Numbered from the stretch's first letter, positions 1 to 9,403 are shown. The stretch is DNA of 64,000 bases from CAVVGZ01 sp963841845 (GCA_963841845.1 CAWJEG010000005.1:376864-440863), one strand, 5' to 3'. Made by a program: numbers and translations. The notes: a model not told the origin generated them from the sequence alone.

Positions 1-270
1 GCGGCTGGTGTTTCCCTGTTGTGGATTATCATCATCCGTTAGATCAGGCATCCTCGCTGGCTTCTCAATACGTTCAATGGCAGAATCGATCAGGCTGCGC
101 ACCGCCAGTAAAAATTCTTTGCGGGCTTTGCGTTTGTGTTCAACAAATTCAGGGGGAACCAGGGATTCCATGCTTTTTTGAACGGATTCGCGGGCTGCAT
201 TGAGATGGTCATGGGCATCTTTAAGTCCTGCATCATCCCACCAGGATTTTTTCTCGACTTGGTCACTCAT
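1..270 (-). CDS. Small hypothetical protein (3' end outside window)
   Basis: Ninety codons are open from an ATG at 270 down to base 1, so the C-terminus lies outside the window. The start is supported by AAGGAG about 5 bases upstream. The visible protein begins MSDQVEKKSWWDDAGL and is highly charged and probably helical, with no signal peptide, membrane segment or recognised motif. I do not recognise the family and assign no function. Confidence 0.6.
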   Translation of the reverse strand, partial: MSDQVEKKSWWDDAGLKDAHDHLNAARESVQKSMESLVPPEFVEHKRKARKEFLLAVRSLIDSAIERIEKPARMPDLTDDDNPQQGNTSR

Positions 271-886
271 TTTTACTCCTTGGCATTCCGGGGAGCTATC
301 ATCCCCGCTGCCTGATTTCATTATAAAAAGCGATCCTTGGTAAGTCAAGCGGTAGGACTTGTTTGAACGGGAGTTTTAACATGGTTCATTTTCCTCTCAA
401 CAAATAATCCCCCGTGAAAGTTAATCCAAATCGGCACCAGTGTTCGCAAGAATCGGGAAGATACCGGACATGATTTGCTTTTCCCTTTTTATTCAAATCC
501 GATCACCCGGGAAGTGTGCAGTCGATGGCATTTTTTTCAGACCCAACCCAGAACTGGAATCAAGACCAGGTGTTACCCTCCCTGGTGGATTTCCTGCTCC
601 AAGTTAGGAATAAGAAGCTGGTGGTTAAAAAATCTCATAAAAGCACACCTGCCGGTTTGCAAGGAAGGGCTTGCCATCGATTTCGCCGGTGTATGAAGTT
701 ATTTGCTGCAAACCCGATCACCAAGACTATCACTAATTCTGGTGCTTCGGGAAAAAACCTGCGGAAAAGGAGGAGGATGGGAATATAATTTCCCATTACA
801 GCAATATGCCAATTGGATGGCTTAATCAAAAAAAACTGGAAAGCAATACCTACAGCAATCCAGCATACCTGGAAAGGAAATCAGCC
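271..886. other. Intergenic stretch, no supported gene
   Basis: About 615 bases between the divergent small hypothetical gene and the RuBisCO-like gene. Several ORFs of 60-90 codons occur in different frames, but none has a ribosome site, a recognisable motif or a convincing start. It must hold promoters for both flanking genes, but no clear -35/-10 pair stands out. A decayed gene remnant at 475-790 cannot be excluded. Confidence 0.4.
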
Positions 887-2171
887 ATGGGAAAATATCG
901 TGAAAATATTTACTGCATCCCCGAAAGTATTAACCGGGAGGAATATATAATTGCCAAATACCTTGTCCAAAAAGACACACCTGACTTCATCCAGTATGCA
1001 GCCTTGATGGCTCTGGAAGGATCCACTGGCAGCTGGATCCAGATGCCGGGAGAAACCCCTGAGCTGGTTGCCAGGCATGGTGCAAAGGTGGTGCATGCTT
1101 TCGAAGTCCCGGATTATGAGTTTAGGAAGCCGGATGGGGTGCGTACTTTCGTGGTAGAACTGGCTTTTCCAGTAATCAATTTTGGTCCCCAGATCCCCAT
1201 GCTGCTCAATACAATCATCGGGGTCCTATCCTTCATGGGAACACATCAAACTGGTTGATTTGGAACTACCCGCCAGCTTCTTGAGCAGTTTTCCAGGACC
1301 TCAATTTGGCATTGAAAAAATGCGCCAGTATTTAGGGGTTTATAACCGTCCGCTGTGCGGGGGAATCATTAAACCCTGTGTTGGTTTGAAACCACAGGAG
1401 GCAGCGGAGATTTTTTATAAAATGGCTGTCGCTGGCGTGGATCTGATTAAAGACGACGAAAAGATGGCCAACACATCCTATTCATCGGTTTCAGACCGTG
1501 TCAAAGCCTGTATGGCAGCAGCAGCACGTGCCTATGAGCACACCGGTAAAAAGGTTTATTACGCCGCAAATATAAATGACGCCCCGGACAGGATGCTCGA
1601 TAATGCCAGGGCAGTTCGGGATGCCGGGGGTAACCTGCTCATGCTCAGTCCATTGACCTGCGGATATGCCAGCCTGCAGAAAATCGCTGAATCGATGGAT
1701 GTGCAGCTGCCCATCATGGCCCACCCGGATTTTGTCGGTCCAGTCTCCAAATCGGAGAATCTGGGAATGAGTTCGCACATTTCCCTCGGAAAAATACCGC
1801 GAATTTGCGGTGTGGATATATCGGATTTCGCCACCCCGTATGGTTCTGCACCCAACACCAGGGAGAAGTTCCTGTCCATTCATCATGCACTTCATTCACC
1901 ATTCGGTAAATTCCCACCGGTCTGGAGCCAGGTCGGGGGTGCGATGAATCCCGGACAGGTCCAGGCAGTCATGGATGACCTGGGCAATGATATTATCCTG
2001 GCAGCCGGAGGCGGTGTCCACGCCCATCCCATGGGAACCACTGCCGGGGCAAAGGCGCTTTTGCAGGCTGTTGAAGCAGTATCCGGCGGAAGGGATTTGC
2101 GGGATGCTGCTGGAGAATTCGTCGAATTAAAGACAGCCCTTGATCTGTGGGGGGTTATCGGGGAAAAATAG
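887..2171 (+). pseudogene. RuBisCO-like protein (form IV) RLP-a, frame disrupted
   Basis: Composite of two frames. Residues from the ATG at 887 (AAGGAA about 9 bases upstream; begins MGKYRENIYC) run to about 1240. The frame then shifts by one base and continues to the stop at 2171, giving about 427 residues. It is a RuBisCO large-subunit homologue: an N-terminal alpha/beta domain, then a barrel with GGIIKPCVGL, the metal-ligand motif IKDDE (equivalents of K201, D203, E204), HPDFVG and the phosphate-loop motif GGGVHAHPMG. The second lysine of the KPK motif (K177 in RuBisCO) is Cys, and Val lies next to the GG where RuBisCO has S379. Genuine carboxylase activity is therefore unlikely, and an enolase or isomerase role on a phosphorylated sugar is the family precedent. 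It converges on the PTS/dehydrogenase/RLP operon and is paralogous to the intact RLP at 6971-8260. The break may be a sequencing error, because everything else in the gene is well kept. Confidence 0.8.
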
Positions 2172-2230
2172 AACCGATTTATAAGCTGTCAAAAAGATAT
2201 TGATAACATAACCATCAGCCAAAATTACAA

Positions 2231-2259
2231 TGATCCGCCAATCCCGGGTTGGCGGATCA
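2231..2259. terminator. Hairpin between convergent genes
   Basis: A perfect 11-bp inverted repeat (TGATCCGCCAA / TTGGCGGATCA) with a 7-base loop lies between the convergent stops of RLP-a (2171) and the dehydrogenase (2292). A/T-rich flanks on both sides fit a bidirectional terminator, but there is no long T-run. Confidence 0.65.
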
Positions 2260-2291
2260 AATTTAACATGATGGAATACATCTTTTAATAC

Positions 2292-3311
2292 TCAGGGTTT
2301 GATAATGATTTTTAACTGCCTGTCATCCAGCCTGGCCACGGTATCCAGCATATTCTCCAGGTTTGAATATCCTGTAATAATTCTATCGACATTAATTTTC
2401 CCGGATTCAATCCAACGCATCGCCACTTCAATATCTTCCAACACCGAAGAGTAGCTGCCAACCATACGCATTTCACGTCGGAAGAAATCAAAGTAATTCA
2501 GTTTTAACTCCAGTTCTTTTATCGGGGGTGCAAAAACCACCAGTGTACCCCCGTCACGGAGATACCCCGTGGCATCATCCAGGATTTGCTGGGTCAGGAA
2601 CGTCAGGAAAACCACATCCACGCCCTGGCCGCCTGTAGCCTGGTGAATGCTTTCCACGGCATTTACATTTCCTGAATTTAAAACGTTGGTAGCACCAAAT
2701 TCCTTGGCAAGCCCAAGGCGGTGCTCAGAAATATCCAGGATATAGGATTCTACATTCATCTGGTGCAGCAGCTGCACAAAAAGCATTCCCATGATGCCTG
2801 TTCCAACCACAGCGGCGCGTTCGAATGGTCCAATCTGGCTGAGGGTGACTGCCCGCATCACGCAGCCAAGCGGATCTATGAAGGTGGCCTGTGGAAAGGT
2901 GACAGATTCAGGAATTTTCAGGATGCTGTGGGCAATGTGATCAGGCAGGACGGAAACATACTCAGCATAGCCACCAGGTTCGACCCGTGTTTCTTTGAAA
3001 TGCCTGCACATTGCCGGGTTACCCTTACGGCAGTAAATGCAGTGCATGCAGGGCACATGCACATGCCCGACTACCACACGGTCTCCAACCATAAATTGGG
3101 TTACCACAGGATCAATTTCTACCACCGTACCGGCAATTTCATGCCCGATGACCCTGTTTTCAGTTGAGGTTGTATAACGGATGCGGTTGATATCGCTGCC
3201 GCATAGGCCGGTGCTGTCTACTTTGATGACCAATCCCCCGGGAGGTAACAACGGCCTGGGAATGTCTCTTACCTCGATATCCATTCTCCCCTTTAAGAAA
3301 GCTGCCTTCAT
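2292..3311 (-). CDS. Zinc-dependent alcohol/polyol dehydrogenase (MDR family)
   Basis: This 339-residue medium-chain dehydrogenase resembles threonine and sorbitol dehydrogenases. Visible are the catalytic zinc region (CGSDINRIRY, then GHEIAGTVVE), the structural-zinc cysteines in CMHCIYCRKGNPAMC, and the Rossmann motif GTGIMGM with the NAD(P)-binding fold after it. The start at 3311 has GGAGGT upstream. It is the last gene of the minus-strand PTS/RLP operon, about 165 bases after IIC with a hairpin between, so its expression may be attenuated. The likely role is oxidation of a polyol or polyol phosphate to the ketose form, inferred from context; the substrate is not deducible. Confidence 0.88.
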   Translation of the reverse strand: MKAAFLKGRMDIEVRDIPRPLLPPGGLVIKVDSTGLCGSDINRIRYTTSTENRVIGHEIAGTVVEIDPVVTQFMVGDRVVVGHVHVPCMHCIYCRKGNPAMCRHFKETRVEPGGYAEYVSVLPDHIAHSILKIPESVTFPQATFIDPLGCVMRAVTLSQIGPFERAAVVGTGIMGMLFVQLLHQMNVESYILDISEHRLGLAKEFGATNVLNSGNVNAVESIHQATGGQGVDVVFLTFLTQQILDDATGYLRDGGTLVVFAPPIKELELKLNYFDFFRREMRMVGSYSSVLEDIEVAMRWIESGKINVDRIITGYSNLENMLDTVARLDDRQLKIIIKP

Positions 3312-3392
3312 GGTAATAACCTCCGAAATATAGTCTTGGTACTCATATCTTAATTATAAACACACTGGCGACAATTTTCACTCTAAATAAGA

Positions 3393-3419
3393 CCAGGGTC
3401 CCCATTTAGAGAACCCTGG
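3393..3419 (-). terminator. Terminator or attenuator after PTS IIC
   Basis: On the minus strand CCAGGGT pairs with ACCCTGG over a 13-base loop and is followed by TCTTATTT. It lies between PTS IIC and the downstream dehydrogenase, so it may partly terminate transcription and lower dehydrogenase expression. Confidence 0.55.
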
Positions 3420-3477
3420 CAATTCTAATTCTTTTACCTGCCGGTCAGGAAATGACCGCTTGTATGATTCGCAGAAA

Positions 3478-4848
3478 TTACTTGCCCAAAGCGATGGCAG
3501 CTTCTTTCTCGCGTTCGATCATCATGTTGCGCCACAGGTAAATACAGCCAGCCATGACAGCCAATACGATAACGCCGGTGACAATAGCTCTGCCTGAGAA
3601 CATCTCGGCCAGGGAAAGCATGACCCAGTTCATGTAGGACATGCCAAGCCAGGTGTAGGTGGCGAAGCCTTCAGGGGGCGTGAACGTGCCGGTCACCTGG
3701 GAAAGCTTGGTGATGGCTTCTGCGAAAATGGTAGCAGTGTAGAAGCGGGTGACGCTGATTATCACTGCATAAATCCAGGTCTTGACCAGGTCGTTTTTGG
3801 CCAGGATTACAGTACCGATGGTGGATTCAATCAGCAGGATGCTGCCGAAGGGCAGCACCTCGTTACCGGGCAGGATCACGGCAAACAGGAGCAGGACAGG
3901 GATGAGCAGGATGGCTGCAGTCCACAGCGAGGGCAAACCAGCCAGGATAGGCCAGTCCAGACCAATGTGGAATTCGCGGCCGCTGCCTGAGAAGCGGGAT
4001 TTCATGAAATCGCCAGCCGCTTCCGAGATGGGAGCCAGGGCTTCCATAAAGAGGGCAGCCACTTTGGGCATCAGGGTGAGGCCGGTAGCGGCGATAAATG
4101 CGGTGGCAAACATACCTGCAAGTGGCAATCTGCCAAGGGCGGCAATACCGAAACCAAGGATGAAGCCGATGACGTGATTCTCGCCAAAGATACCAATTTT
4201 GTCACGCAGGCCTTGTGGATCGGTTTGCAGCTTCTCAAAGAATGGGATGCGGTCAAACAGCCATGCAATCGGAGCCAGCAGAATGTTGTCAAACAGGATC
4301 AGATGCGGGCAGGAAACGCCCGGAATACCGGTTAAGTACTGTACCTGGTTGTGGGTGTAGTCGGCAGATTTCAACTCAAGTACAATCCAGACACCGGCTA
4401 AAGCCCAGGCAGCTACAACATTGCCGGTCATATCAGAAACAAGGGCGGCCATAAATATTTTGCCCCAAACATTCCACATATCAACATTCAAACAGTTGGT
4501 CCAGCCAAGCGCCAGCATGGCAATGTTGATGGCAATCTGTACCGGGAACATGAGCACTGCATACTGCCAGGCCCAGGTGATAGCAGCCCCAGCCGTCCAG
4601 CCAATGTCCAGGGAGGTCAGTGATATTCCGGTATTTTCAATCATCGCCTGGCCGGCAGGAGCAATCCCACCAACCATGTAGCCAATGACGAGACCAACAC
4701 CAGAGAAAGCCACACCGAGGGTAATGGCAGCGGAGGCAGCGCGTCCTACACCGGCACCTACGATTAGACCCAGGAGGAAGATAATAAAGCCTACAACTAC
4801 GGCTGCTCCCAGGCCAAGAAACATGGTAATAAATGATTGTATATCCAC
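3478..4848 (-). CDS. gatC: PTS system galactitol-type transporter subunit IIC
   Basis: A 456-residue polytopic membrane protein beginning MDIQSFITMF from a GTG start with AGGAGAG just upstream. Length, multiple hydrophobic helices and conserved glycine-rich stretches (GYMVGGIAPAGQAM near residues 55-70; LTGIPGVSCPHLILFDN) fit the galactitol (Gat) family of phosphotransferase permeases. It forms the sugar-conducting subunit, with IIB and IIA encoded immediately upstream. Gat-family permeases carry galactitol and other polyols, including pentitols, so the exact substrate is unknown. It is the largest of the three PTS genes in the minus-strand operon. Confidence 0.88.
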   Translation of the reverse strand: MDIQSFITMFLGLGAAVVVGFIIFLLGLIVGAGVGRAASAAITLGVAFSGVGLVIGYMVGGIAPAGQAMIENTGISLTSLDIGWTAGAAITWAWQYAVLMFPVQIAINIAMLALGWTNCLNVDMWNVWGKIFMAALVSDMTGNVVAAWALAGVWIVLELKSADYTHNQVQYLTGIPGVSCPHLILFDNILLAPIAWLFDRIPFFEKLQTDPQGLRDKIGIFGENHVIGFILGFGIAALGRLPLAGMFATAFIAATGLTLMPKVAALFMEALAPISEAAGDFMKSRFSGSGREFHIGLDWPILAGLPSLWTAAILLIPVLLLFAVILPGNEVLPFGSILLIESTIGTVILAKNDLVKTWIYAVIISVTRFYTATIFAEAITKLSQVTGTFTPPEGFATYTWLGMSYMNWVMLSLAEMFSGRAIVTGVIVLAVMAGCIYLWRNMMIEREKEAAIALGK

Positions 4849-4924
4849 GATTTACTCTCCTCTAAAAAATATAAATAAATTTTCAGGCTGCCCATATTTG
4901 GAACAACCTGTTTAATGAAGGATG

Positions 4925-5224
4925 CTATTCTGCTTTCAGTAACTTTTCAATCTCATCCATGACTGGTTCCAAACCGAAGCCCGTCAGGAATGGCACCCCG
5001 TTCACTCTCGGGACACCATAATCGGTTGGGTCATTGGGGGCGATATGGACCAGGATATCACATTGCTTTGATATGGATTTGAGCTGGCGGAAATTTACCA
5101 CCTTTACTTCAGCAAGATTATGTAAATTGCGTTCTTTTAGTTTGTTGCGCAGCTTGTACGCGGCTGTTTCTGAAGAAGCAACACCCGAACCGCAGGCAAC
5201 GAAGATCACTTTTCTACGTGGCAA
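4925..5224 (-). CDS. gatB: PTS system galactitol-type subunit IIB
   Basis: A 99-residue protein beginning MPRRKVIFVACGSGVASSE. Cys11 in the VACGSG loop is the expected phosphocysteine of the IIB domain, followed by a short alpha/beta fold of usual length. A TTG start is chosen because a strong GGAGGT lies just upstream and no ATG is nearby. It would receive phosphate from IIA (encoded about 70 bases upstream) and pass it to the substrate carried by IIC (about 75 bases downstream). Confidence 0.88.
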   Translation of the reverse strand: MPRRKVIFVACGSGVASSETAAYKLRNKLKERNLHNLAEVKVVNFRQLKSISKQCDILVHIAPNDPTDYGVPRVNGVPFLTGFGLEPVMDEIEKLLKAE

Positions 5225-5291
5225 GTTATACTACCTCCTTTCGTTACAAGACTACTCTGCGAAAACTGGGGGTGAATGAATTAATTTTCGT

Positions 5292-5795
5292 CTATAGATC
5301 CTCCTTTGCCAACTCCTCCTGAAGGAGTTCATAACAGGCTTGTGCATCAGGTACATTTCTCAGCTTTTTGAGAAAACCTTCGGTCTGGAAGCGGGTAACC
5401 AACCTCTGCAACCAGATAACCTGATCTTCCGGTTTAATTATAGATAAAAGGAAAATAATTTCCGGATAAACATATTTATCCAGGGTTGCCATCTCAAAAA
5501 ATTCAACTGGTTCGTCCAGGATGGCAACTGCCAATCCAGGTTTGATACAGTGGACAATATCTGTATGGGGGATGGCAACATGTACATCCAGGGTAGGCAG
5601 CCCGGTTGGAAATGACTTTTCCCGGGTAAGGACAGCGTCCGCATAGGTATCCTTGACATAACCTCTTTCCAGGTAAAGATCAGCAAGCTTTCGGACAACT
5701 TCTTCTTTATCTTTTGCCTTCAGCCCAACAATAATTAACTCAGGATTTAAAAAGATCTTAAGTTCTTCCTTGAGGTCCGTTTTACTTTCTTTCAT
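5292..5795 (-). CDS. gatA: PTS sugar transporter subunit IIA (fructose/galactitol type)
   Basis: A 167-residue PTS_EIIA_2 protein. His77 in the motif VAIPHTD is the expected phosphohistidine that takes phosphate from HPr. The upstream segment TGLPTLDVHVAIPH is typical of the fructose-mannitol-galactitol class. The gene sits between the second dehydrogenase and IIB in the same orientation. No HPr or enzyme I gene is in the window, so those must be supplied from elsewhere. Confidence 0.88.
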   Translation of the reverse strand: MKESKTDLKEELKIFLNPELIIVGLKAKDKEEVVRKLADLYLERGYVKDTYADAVLTREKSFPTGLPTLDVHVAIPHTDIVHCIKPGLAVAILDEPVEFFEMATLDKYVYPEIIFLLSIIKPEDQVIWLQRLVTRFQTEGFLKKLRNVPDAQACYELLQEELAKEDL

Positions 5796-5894
5796 ACCTT
5801 CCCTCCCCTTAGAGTTTATTAATTATATCTTAATAATGTTAATAAATATTGGAAACAGATAAAAAAATAATTTGTTCAAAAATTATTATACAGG

Positions 5895-6962
5895 TTATTT
5901 ATCCGGACATACCAGTACTTTTAATCCCTTTTTGGATTGGGCCATTTCAAATGCCTTATCAATTTCCCTTAATGGGAATGTATGGGATACCAGACCAGAC
6001 AGATCCACCTGCCGGTTGCCAATTAATGCCATAGCTGTGCGAAAATCCTGGATAGTCTGACCGGTCGTACCGGTAATATTGATTTCTTTATAGTGGATGA
6101 TGTTGGAATTGATCGGAGTGATCTCACTGCCTTTGGGCAGCGTTCCAAAGAAATTAATCCGGCCAAAATAGTTCAGCGATTCGATAGCCTGGGCCTGCGC
6201 TTCACCGGAGGCCGCTGCAATAATGGCAACGTCAACACCGACTCCGCCGGTATATTCCCTGACAGCCTCCACCAGGTTCTTTTCATAAGAACTGAAGGTA
6301 TAATCAGCTCCGCTCTCTTGAGCAAGTTTCAACCGCTCAGGACTGTGTCCGCTGACAATAATCTTCCCAACTCCCAGGACACGCATCAATTTCACAAACA
6401 TGATGCCAATGGCACCTGGACCAACAATGAGCACACTCTCGGTTGGTTTGGGCTCCGCCCTGCGTGTTGCCTGCACCACGCAGGAGAAAGGTTCCGTTAG
6501 AGCAGCCTCCTCGTAGGTAATCCCTTCCGGAATCTCACTGATGTTACCCTGGACGATTGTGTCCAGGGGTACAAGCATATATTCCTGGAAACCGCCGTCA
6601 ATATCCACCCCAAAACTGTAGCTGTCCGGGCAGAGCTGTGTGAACCCCCTTACACACATATCGCAGTGACCGCATCCCATATTAGGAGCTACCGCCACGC
6701 GCATCCCCGCAATTGGCCAGCTCAATCCAGGATTAACCGCAACAACTTCACCGGAAAGTTCATGTCCGAGTACAACATGCGCACCGGGTTTTAAACGTTT
6801 ATGCCCGACCCTTAATATGCGCATGTCCGTACCGCAAATCCCGCACGCTTTCACTTTTACCAGCATGCCGTCCTTTGCAGTGAGTTCTGGAATATCCCGC
6901 TCAACAAGGACCTGCTTTTTCTCACTTTCACTGAAAACAGATGCTAACATCTTTCCCTGCAT
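5895..6962 (-). CDS. Zinc-dependent alcohol/polyol dehydrogenase (MDR family), second copy
   Basis: A 355-residue medium-chain dehydrogenase with CGICGTDMRI and GHELSGEVVAV (catalytic zinc), CGHCDMCVRGFTQLC (structural zinc) and a Rossmann motif at VGPGAIGIMF. It starts only 8 bases after the RLP-b stop, so the two genes are almost certainly co-transcribed and probably co-translated. It is clearly diverged from the first dehydrogenase of the operon, which suggests two different oxidations, or use of both a free and a phosphorylated polyol. The substrate is unknown; galactitol-1-phosphate-type, sorbitol-type and arabitol-type enzymes all look like this. Confidence 0.88.
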   Translation of the reverse strand: MQGKMLASVFSESEKKQVLVERDIPELTAKDGMLVKVKACGICGTDMRILRVGHKRLKPGAHVVLGHELSGEVVAVNPGLSWPIAGMRVAVAPNMGCGHCDMCVRGFTQLCPDSYSFGVDIDGGFQEYMLVPLDTIVQGNISEIPEGITYEEAALTEPFSCVVQATRRAEPKPTESVLIVGPGAIGIMFVKLMRVLGVGKIIVSGHSPERLKLAQESGADYTFSSYEKNLVEAVREYTGGVGVDVAIIAAASGEAQAQAIESLNYFGRINFFGTLPKGSEITPINSNIIHYKEINITGTTGQTIQDFRTAMALIGNRQVDLSGLVSHTFPLREIDKAFEMAQSKKGLKVLVCPDK

Positions 6963-6970
6963 GGTCGCTG

Positions 6971-8260
6971 CTATCCTTTCTTCGGCCCGTACATCTGCCA
7001 GGCAAAGCCTAACTCTTTGTTCTGTTTCGAGGCATCCTCCAGAGGCACTTTATCCATATAAGCCTGAATGGATTGGCGCATTGCTTTTAAGCCGGAAGAA
7101 AGACCCATGGGGTGTTCCTGGATGGAACCGCCCGCAACCAGCATGACATCATTGCCTATATCTTTCATGACTTCCATGGAATTGATCGGATTAATCCCGC
7201 CGCCGGTCTGGGTGAACATTGGTTTTATGTGTCCCATCGGCGCTTTGCTGATTTTAAACAGTTTGATGAATTTTTCGCGCAGGTGGGTGAAGCGGCCGTA
7301 GGGGACCGGGATGGCGTTGATATCAGCCCCGGCAATACGGACCAATTTTCCGATCAGGATATGCTCACTGATACCAAAGTCGGGTGACCAGCTCATCGAT
7401 CCCAGCATTCCAGGGTGGGCAAATACCGGTACATTAATATCGGGAGCCTCTGAAAGCATTTGTAATGCGGAAATTCCAGTAGTCAGAGGAGTCAGCATCA
7501 GGCCATTCGCACCTGCTTCAATTGCCCGCCGGGCATCCTCCAGCATGCGGTCCGGACGGTTGGTAATGCTGACCAGGTACATCTTGTGTTCGCCGGTTTC
7601 TTCAAATACACGTTTCTCCATTTCCATGCATAACCGCACACGGTCCACCATCTTATAATCCCCGCCGTATGCCATCAACTCGTCATCCTTGATTACATCC
7701 GCTCCGCCTATTGCATGCTGGTAAAAAATATTCGCGGCAGTTTTGGCATCAACCCCGACACACGGTTTCAATATGCTGCAGATCAGCGGGCGCTCTGTTC
7801 CAAAGAAATCACGTACACCTTTAAGGCCAATCTTGGGTCCCTGGAAGGCGTCAAGGAACCGCTTTGGCAAATCCAGGTCAACCAGTTTCAACATACCGCT
7901 CATGGATACATCACTCAGGATGGTTGTCAGCATCATGGGAATCTGAAACCCGGTATTCTCCACAGGGAAAGCAACCCGGGCCATGTGAACCTGCCACTCG
8001 CCTTCTTCCTTGCTGGTGCGGCTTTCATGGTCAGGTATGGGTATGAGTGAGAGAAGCCTGCCCCCGCGGGTTTCCATCAAATAGTCCATGCCTTTCATCT
8101 TGAACACCCCGCGGCCAACGGTTTGCTCAACAGCAATTGCCGCTGCACGTGAAAGCATATCCTCCTCTGCCGGACCCTGCATCAGGTAGGTCGCTATTAC
8201 ATAAGAATCCAGGTCGATTCCCTCACTTAATCCAATGATATGATCTTCCAGGGCTGCCAT
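6971..8260 (-). CDS. RuBisCO-like protein (form IV) RLP-b
   Basis: An intact 429-residue RuBisCO large-subunit homologue. The barrel carries ILKPCVG (Lys165 equals RuBisCO K175; Cys167 replaces K177) and VIKDDE (Lys191, Asp193, Glu194 equal the carbamyl-lysine and Mg ligands K201/D203/E204). It also has FAHPGMLG, a TGGG loop and VAGGSIQEHPMG, matching the P1-phosphate-binding GG motif. Keeping the metal site and phosphate loops while losing K177 is typical of RLPs that enolise a phosphorylated sugar rather than fix CO2. It is first in the operon with a zinc dehydrogenase, galactitol-type PTS and a second dehydrogenase. Divergent and nearby genes encode class II aldolases and a PfkB kinase. 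The inferred role is enolisation, isomerisation or decarboxylation of a phosphorylated ketose from the imported polyol. The RLP subfamily cannot be settled by eye. Confidence 0.9.
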   Translation of the reverse strand: MAALEDHIIGLSEGIDLDSYVIATYLMQGPAEEDMLSRAAAIAVEQTVGRGVFKMKGMDYLMETRGGRLLSLIPIPDHESRTSKEEGEWQVHMARVAFPVENTGFQIPMMLTTILSDVSMSGMLKLVDLDLPKRFLDAFQGPKIGLKGVRDFFGTERPLICSILKPCVGVDAKTAANIFYQHAIGGADVIKDDELMAYGGDYKMVDRVRLCMEMEKRVFEETGEHKMYLVSITNRPDRMLEDARRAIEAGANGLMLTPLTTGISALQMLSEAPDINVPVFAHPGMLGSMSWSPDFGISEHILIGKLVRIAGADINAIPVPYGRFTHLREKFIKLFKISKAPMGHIKPMFTQTGGGINPINSMEVMKDIGNDVMLVAGGSIQEHPMGLSSGLKAMRQSIQAYMDKVPLEDASKQNKELGFAWQMYGPKKG

Positions 8261-8677
8261 ATTACCTCCGCGTGGCTTTTAATGGGATTTGTTTTTACGA
8301 TGATCAGAATTTAATAACCTGCTACCCGAGTATTCATCAGGCAGGCAATCTCCAAAAAGTTATTTCAATGAAAGGATTACTTTGCCTCAACTATTTTGGC
8401 TTTTGTAATTATCGCGCATTCAAGGGAATTCGTTACAGGTATATTATACCAAAAACTTCCTCGCAGTTCATAAATATAGGTGTATACTAGCCAGGTTGTT
8501 ACTGGTTCGTTACAACGGTTGATATAACAATTTTGAGCATAAGTGAGTTACGATAAAAATCCATTAACCAACTTTTGAAAGCCATTCAAGGCTTTCCTGG
8601 CAATGTATTGACCCAAGGCTATTAATTGGATTTACTGTTTATCAACTATAACCAATATTTTTTTCGTGGAGGAAGAA
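8261..8677. promoter_or_regulatory. Divergent control region of RLP/PTS operon and aldolase
   Basis: This 417-base region separates divergent genes and has no ORF I trust. For the minus-strand operon an extended -10 (TGGTATAAT on the minus strand, TATAAT at 8443-8448) lies about 175 bases before RLP-b. It is covered by a 13-base palindrome, GGTATATTATACC (8438-8450), a good operator candidate. GTTAC occurs four times on the plus strand between about 8432 and 8550, possibly further regulator half-sites. For the aldolase, TTGACC about 70 bases before the start could be a -35 box with a weak -10. Confidence 0.5.
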
Positions 8678-9334
8678 ATGTTATTAAAAGAGTTACGGGA
8701 AAAAGTCTATTACTACTGCACAGCGCTGCCCAAATACCAGCTCGGGCATGGTTCGCAGGGAAATATCAGCGCTCTCGATCCTGAAACCGGGCTTATTGCC
8801 ATTAAACCTTCAGCGATAAATTATGATGTGATGAGGCCAGAGGATATCTGCGTGGTGGATAAATTCGGGAAGCACGTGGAAGGTAAATGGAAATCCACCA
8901 GCGAAACCCCCATGCACACCATCTTTTACCGCCAACGTCCGGATGTGGGTGCTGTCATCCATACCCACGCCCCTTATGCAACTGTATTTGGCGTCATCCA
9001 TGAGCCCATCCCTCCCATATTAACCGAAGCCTCCACGGGTATCGGCGGACCGGTTCGTATTGCCGCTTACCAAACCCCGGGTACAGATGCACTCGCCGAA
9101 GGAGCCTTGGATGAGATGGGGAATGATGTCTGTATCATTCTTGCCCACCATGGTCTTCTGGCCGTTGGCCCAGACCTTGAAAAGGCATTTGACACTACCC
9201 TGGCAGTGGAAACTTCCGCCCGTCTGGTGATCATGGCGCGTTCGATGGGCGCCAAAGTGAATACCGTACCCCAGGCGGAAATTAATAAATTAAGAAAAAT
9301 GTACCTGGAATACTACCATCCCAATAATGCCTGA
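8678..9334 (+). CDS. Class II aldolase/adducin family (fuculose-phosphate aldolase-like)
   Basis: A 218-residue class II aldolase. GHGSQGNIS (residues 23-31) matches the phosphate-binding loop. Glu76 in TSETPMH is the likely catalytic acid/base. His95 and His97 (IHTHAPYA) with a histidine of AHHGLLAVG (157/158) are the zinc ligands, as in L-fuculose-1-phosphate aldolase. The ATG at 8678 is chosen over an in-frame GTG at 8666 because GTGGAGGAAG supplies the ribosome site. It diverges from the RLP/PTS operon and is followed by a strong terminator. The likely reaction is retro-aldol cleavage of a ketose phosphate to dihydroxyacetone phosphate and an aldehyde; ribulose-phosphate epimerase activity is a family alternative. 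Confidence 0.88.
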   Translation: MLLKELREKVYYYCTALPKYQLGHGSQGNISALDPETGLIAIKPSAINYDVMRPEDICVVDKFGKHVEGKWKSTSETPMHTIFYRQRPDVGAVIHTHAPYATVFGVIHEPIPPILTEASTGIGGPVRIAAYQTPGTDALAEGALDEMGNDVCIILAHHGLLAVGPDLEKAFDTTLAVETSARLVIMARSMGAKVNTVPQAEINKLRKMYLEYYHPNNA

Positions 9335-9355
9335 ACCTGACCTTGTTCGATTATC

Positions 9356-9389
9356 AAAAAAGCTCCAGCCTGACGACCGGAGCTTTTTT
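9356..9389. terminator. Strong rho-independent terminator, bidirectional
   Basis: AAAAAAGCTCC pairs with GGAGCTTTTTT across a 12-base loop. It ends the aldolase transcript on the plus strand and can also serve the convergent LLM-class gene, whose stop is at 9404. Confidence 0.85.
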
Positions 9390-9403
9390 GATCCAATTTC
9401 TGT

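Noticed and set aside
635..829. 64-codon minus-strand ORF with a hydrophobic stretch
   Set aside because: No ribosome site, and overlapping unconvincing ORFs on the other strand; too weak to call a membrane peptide.
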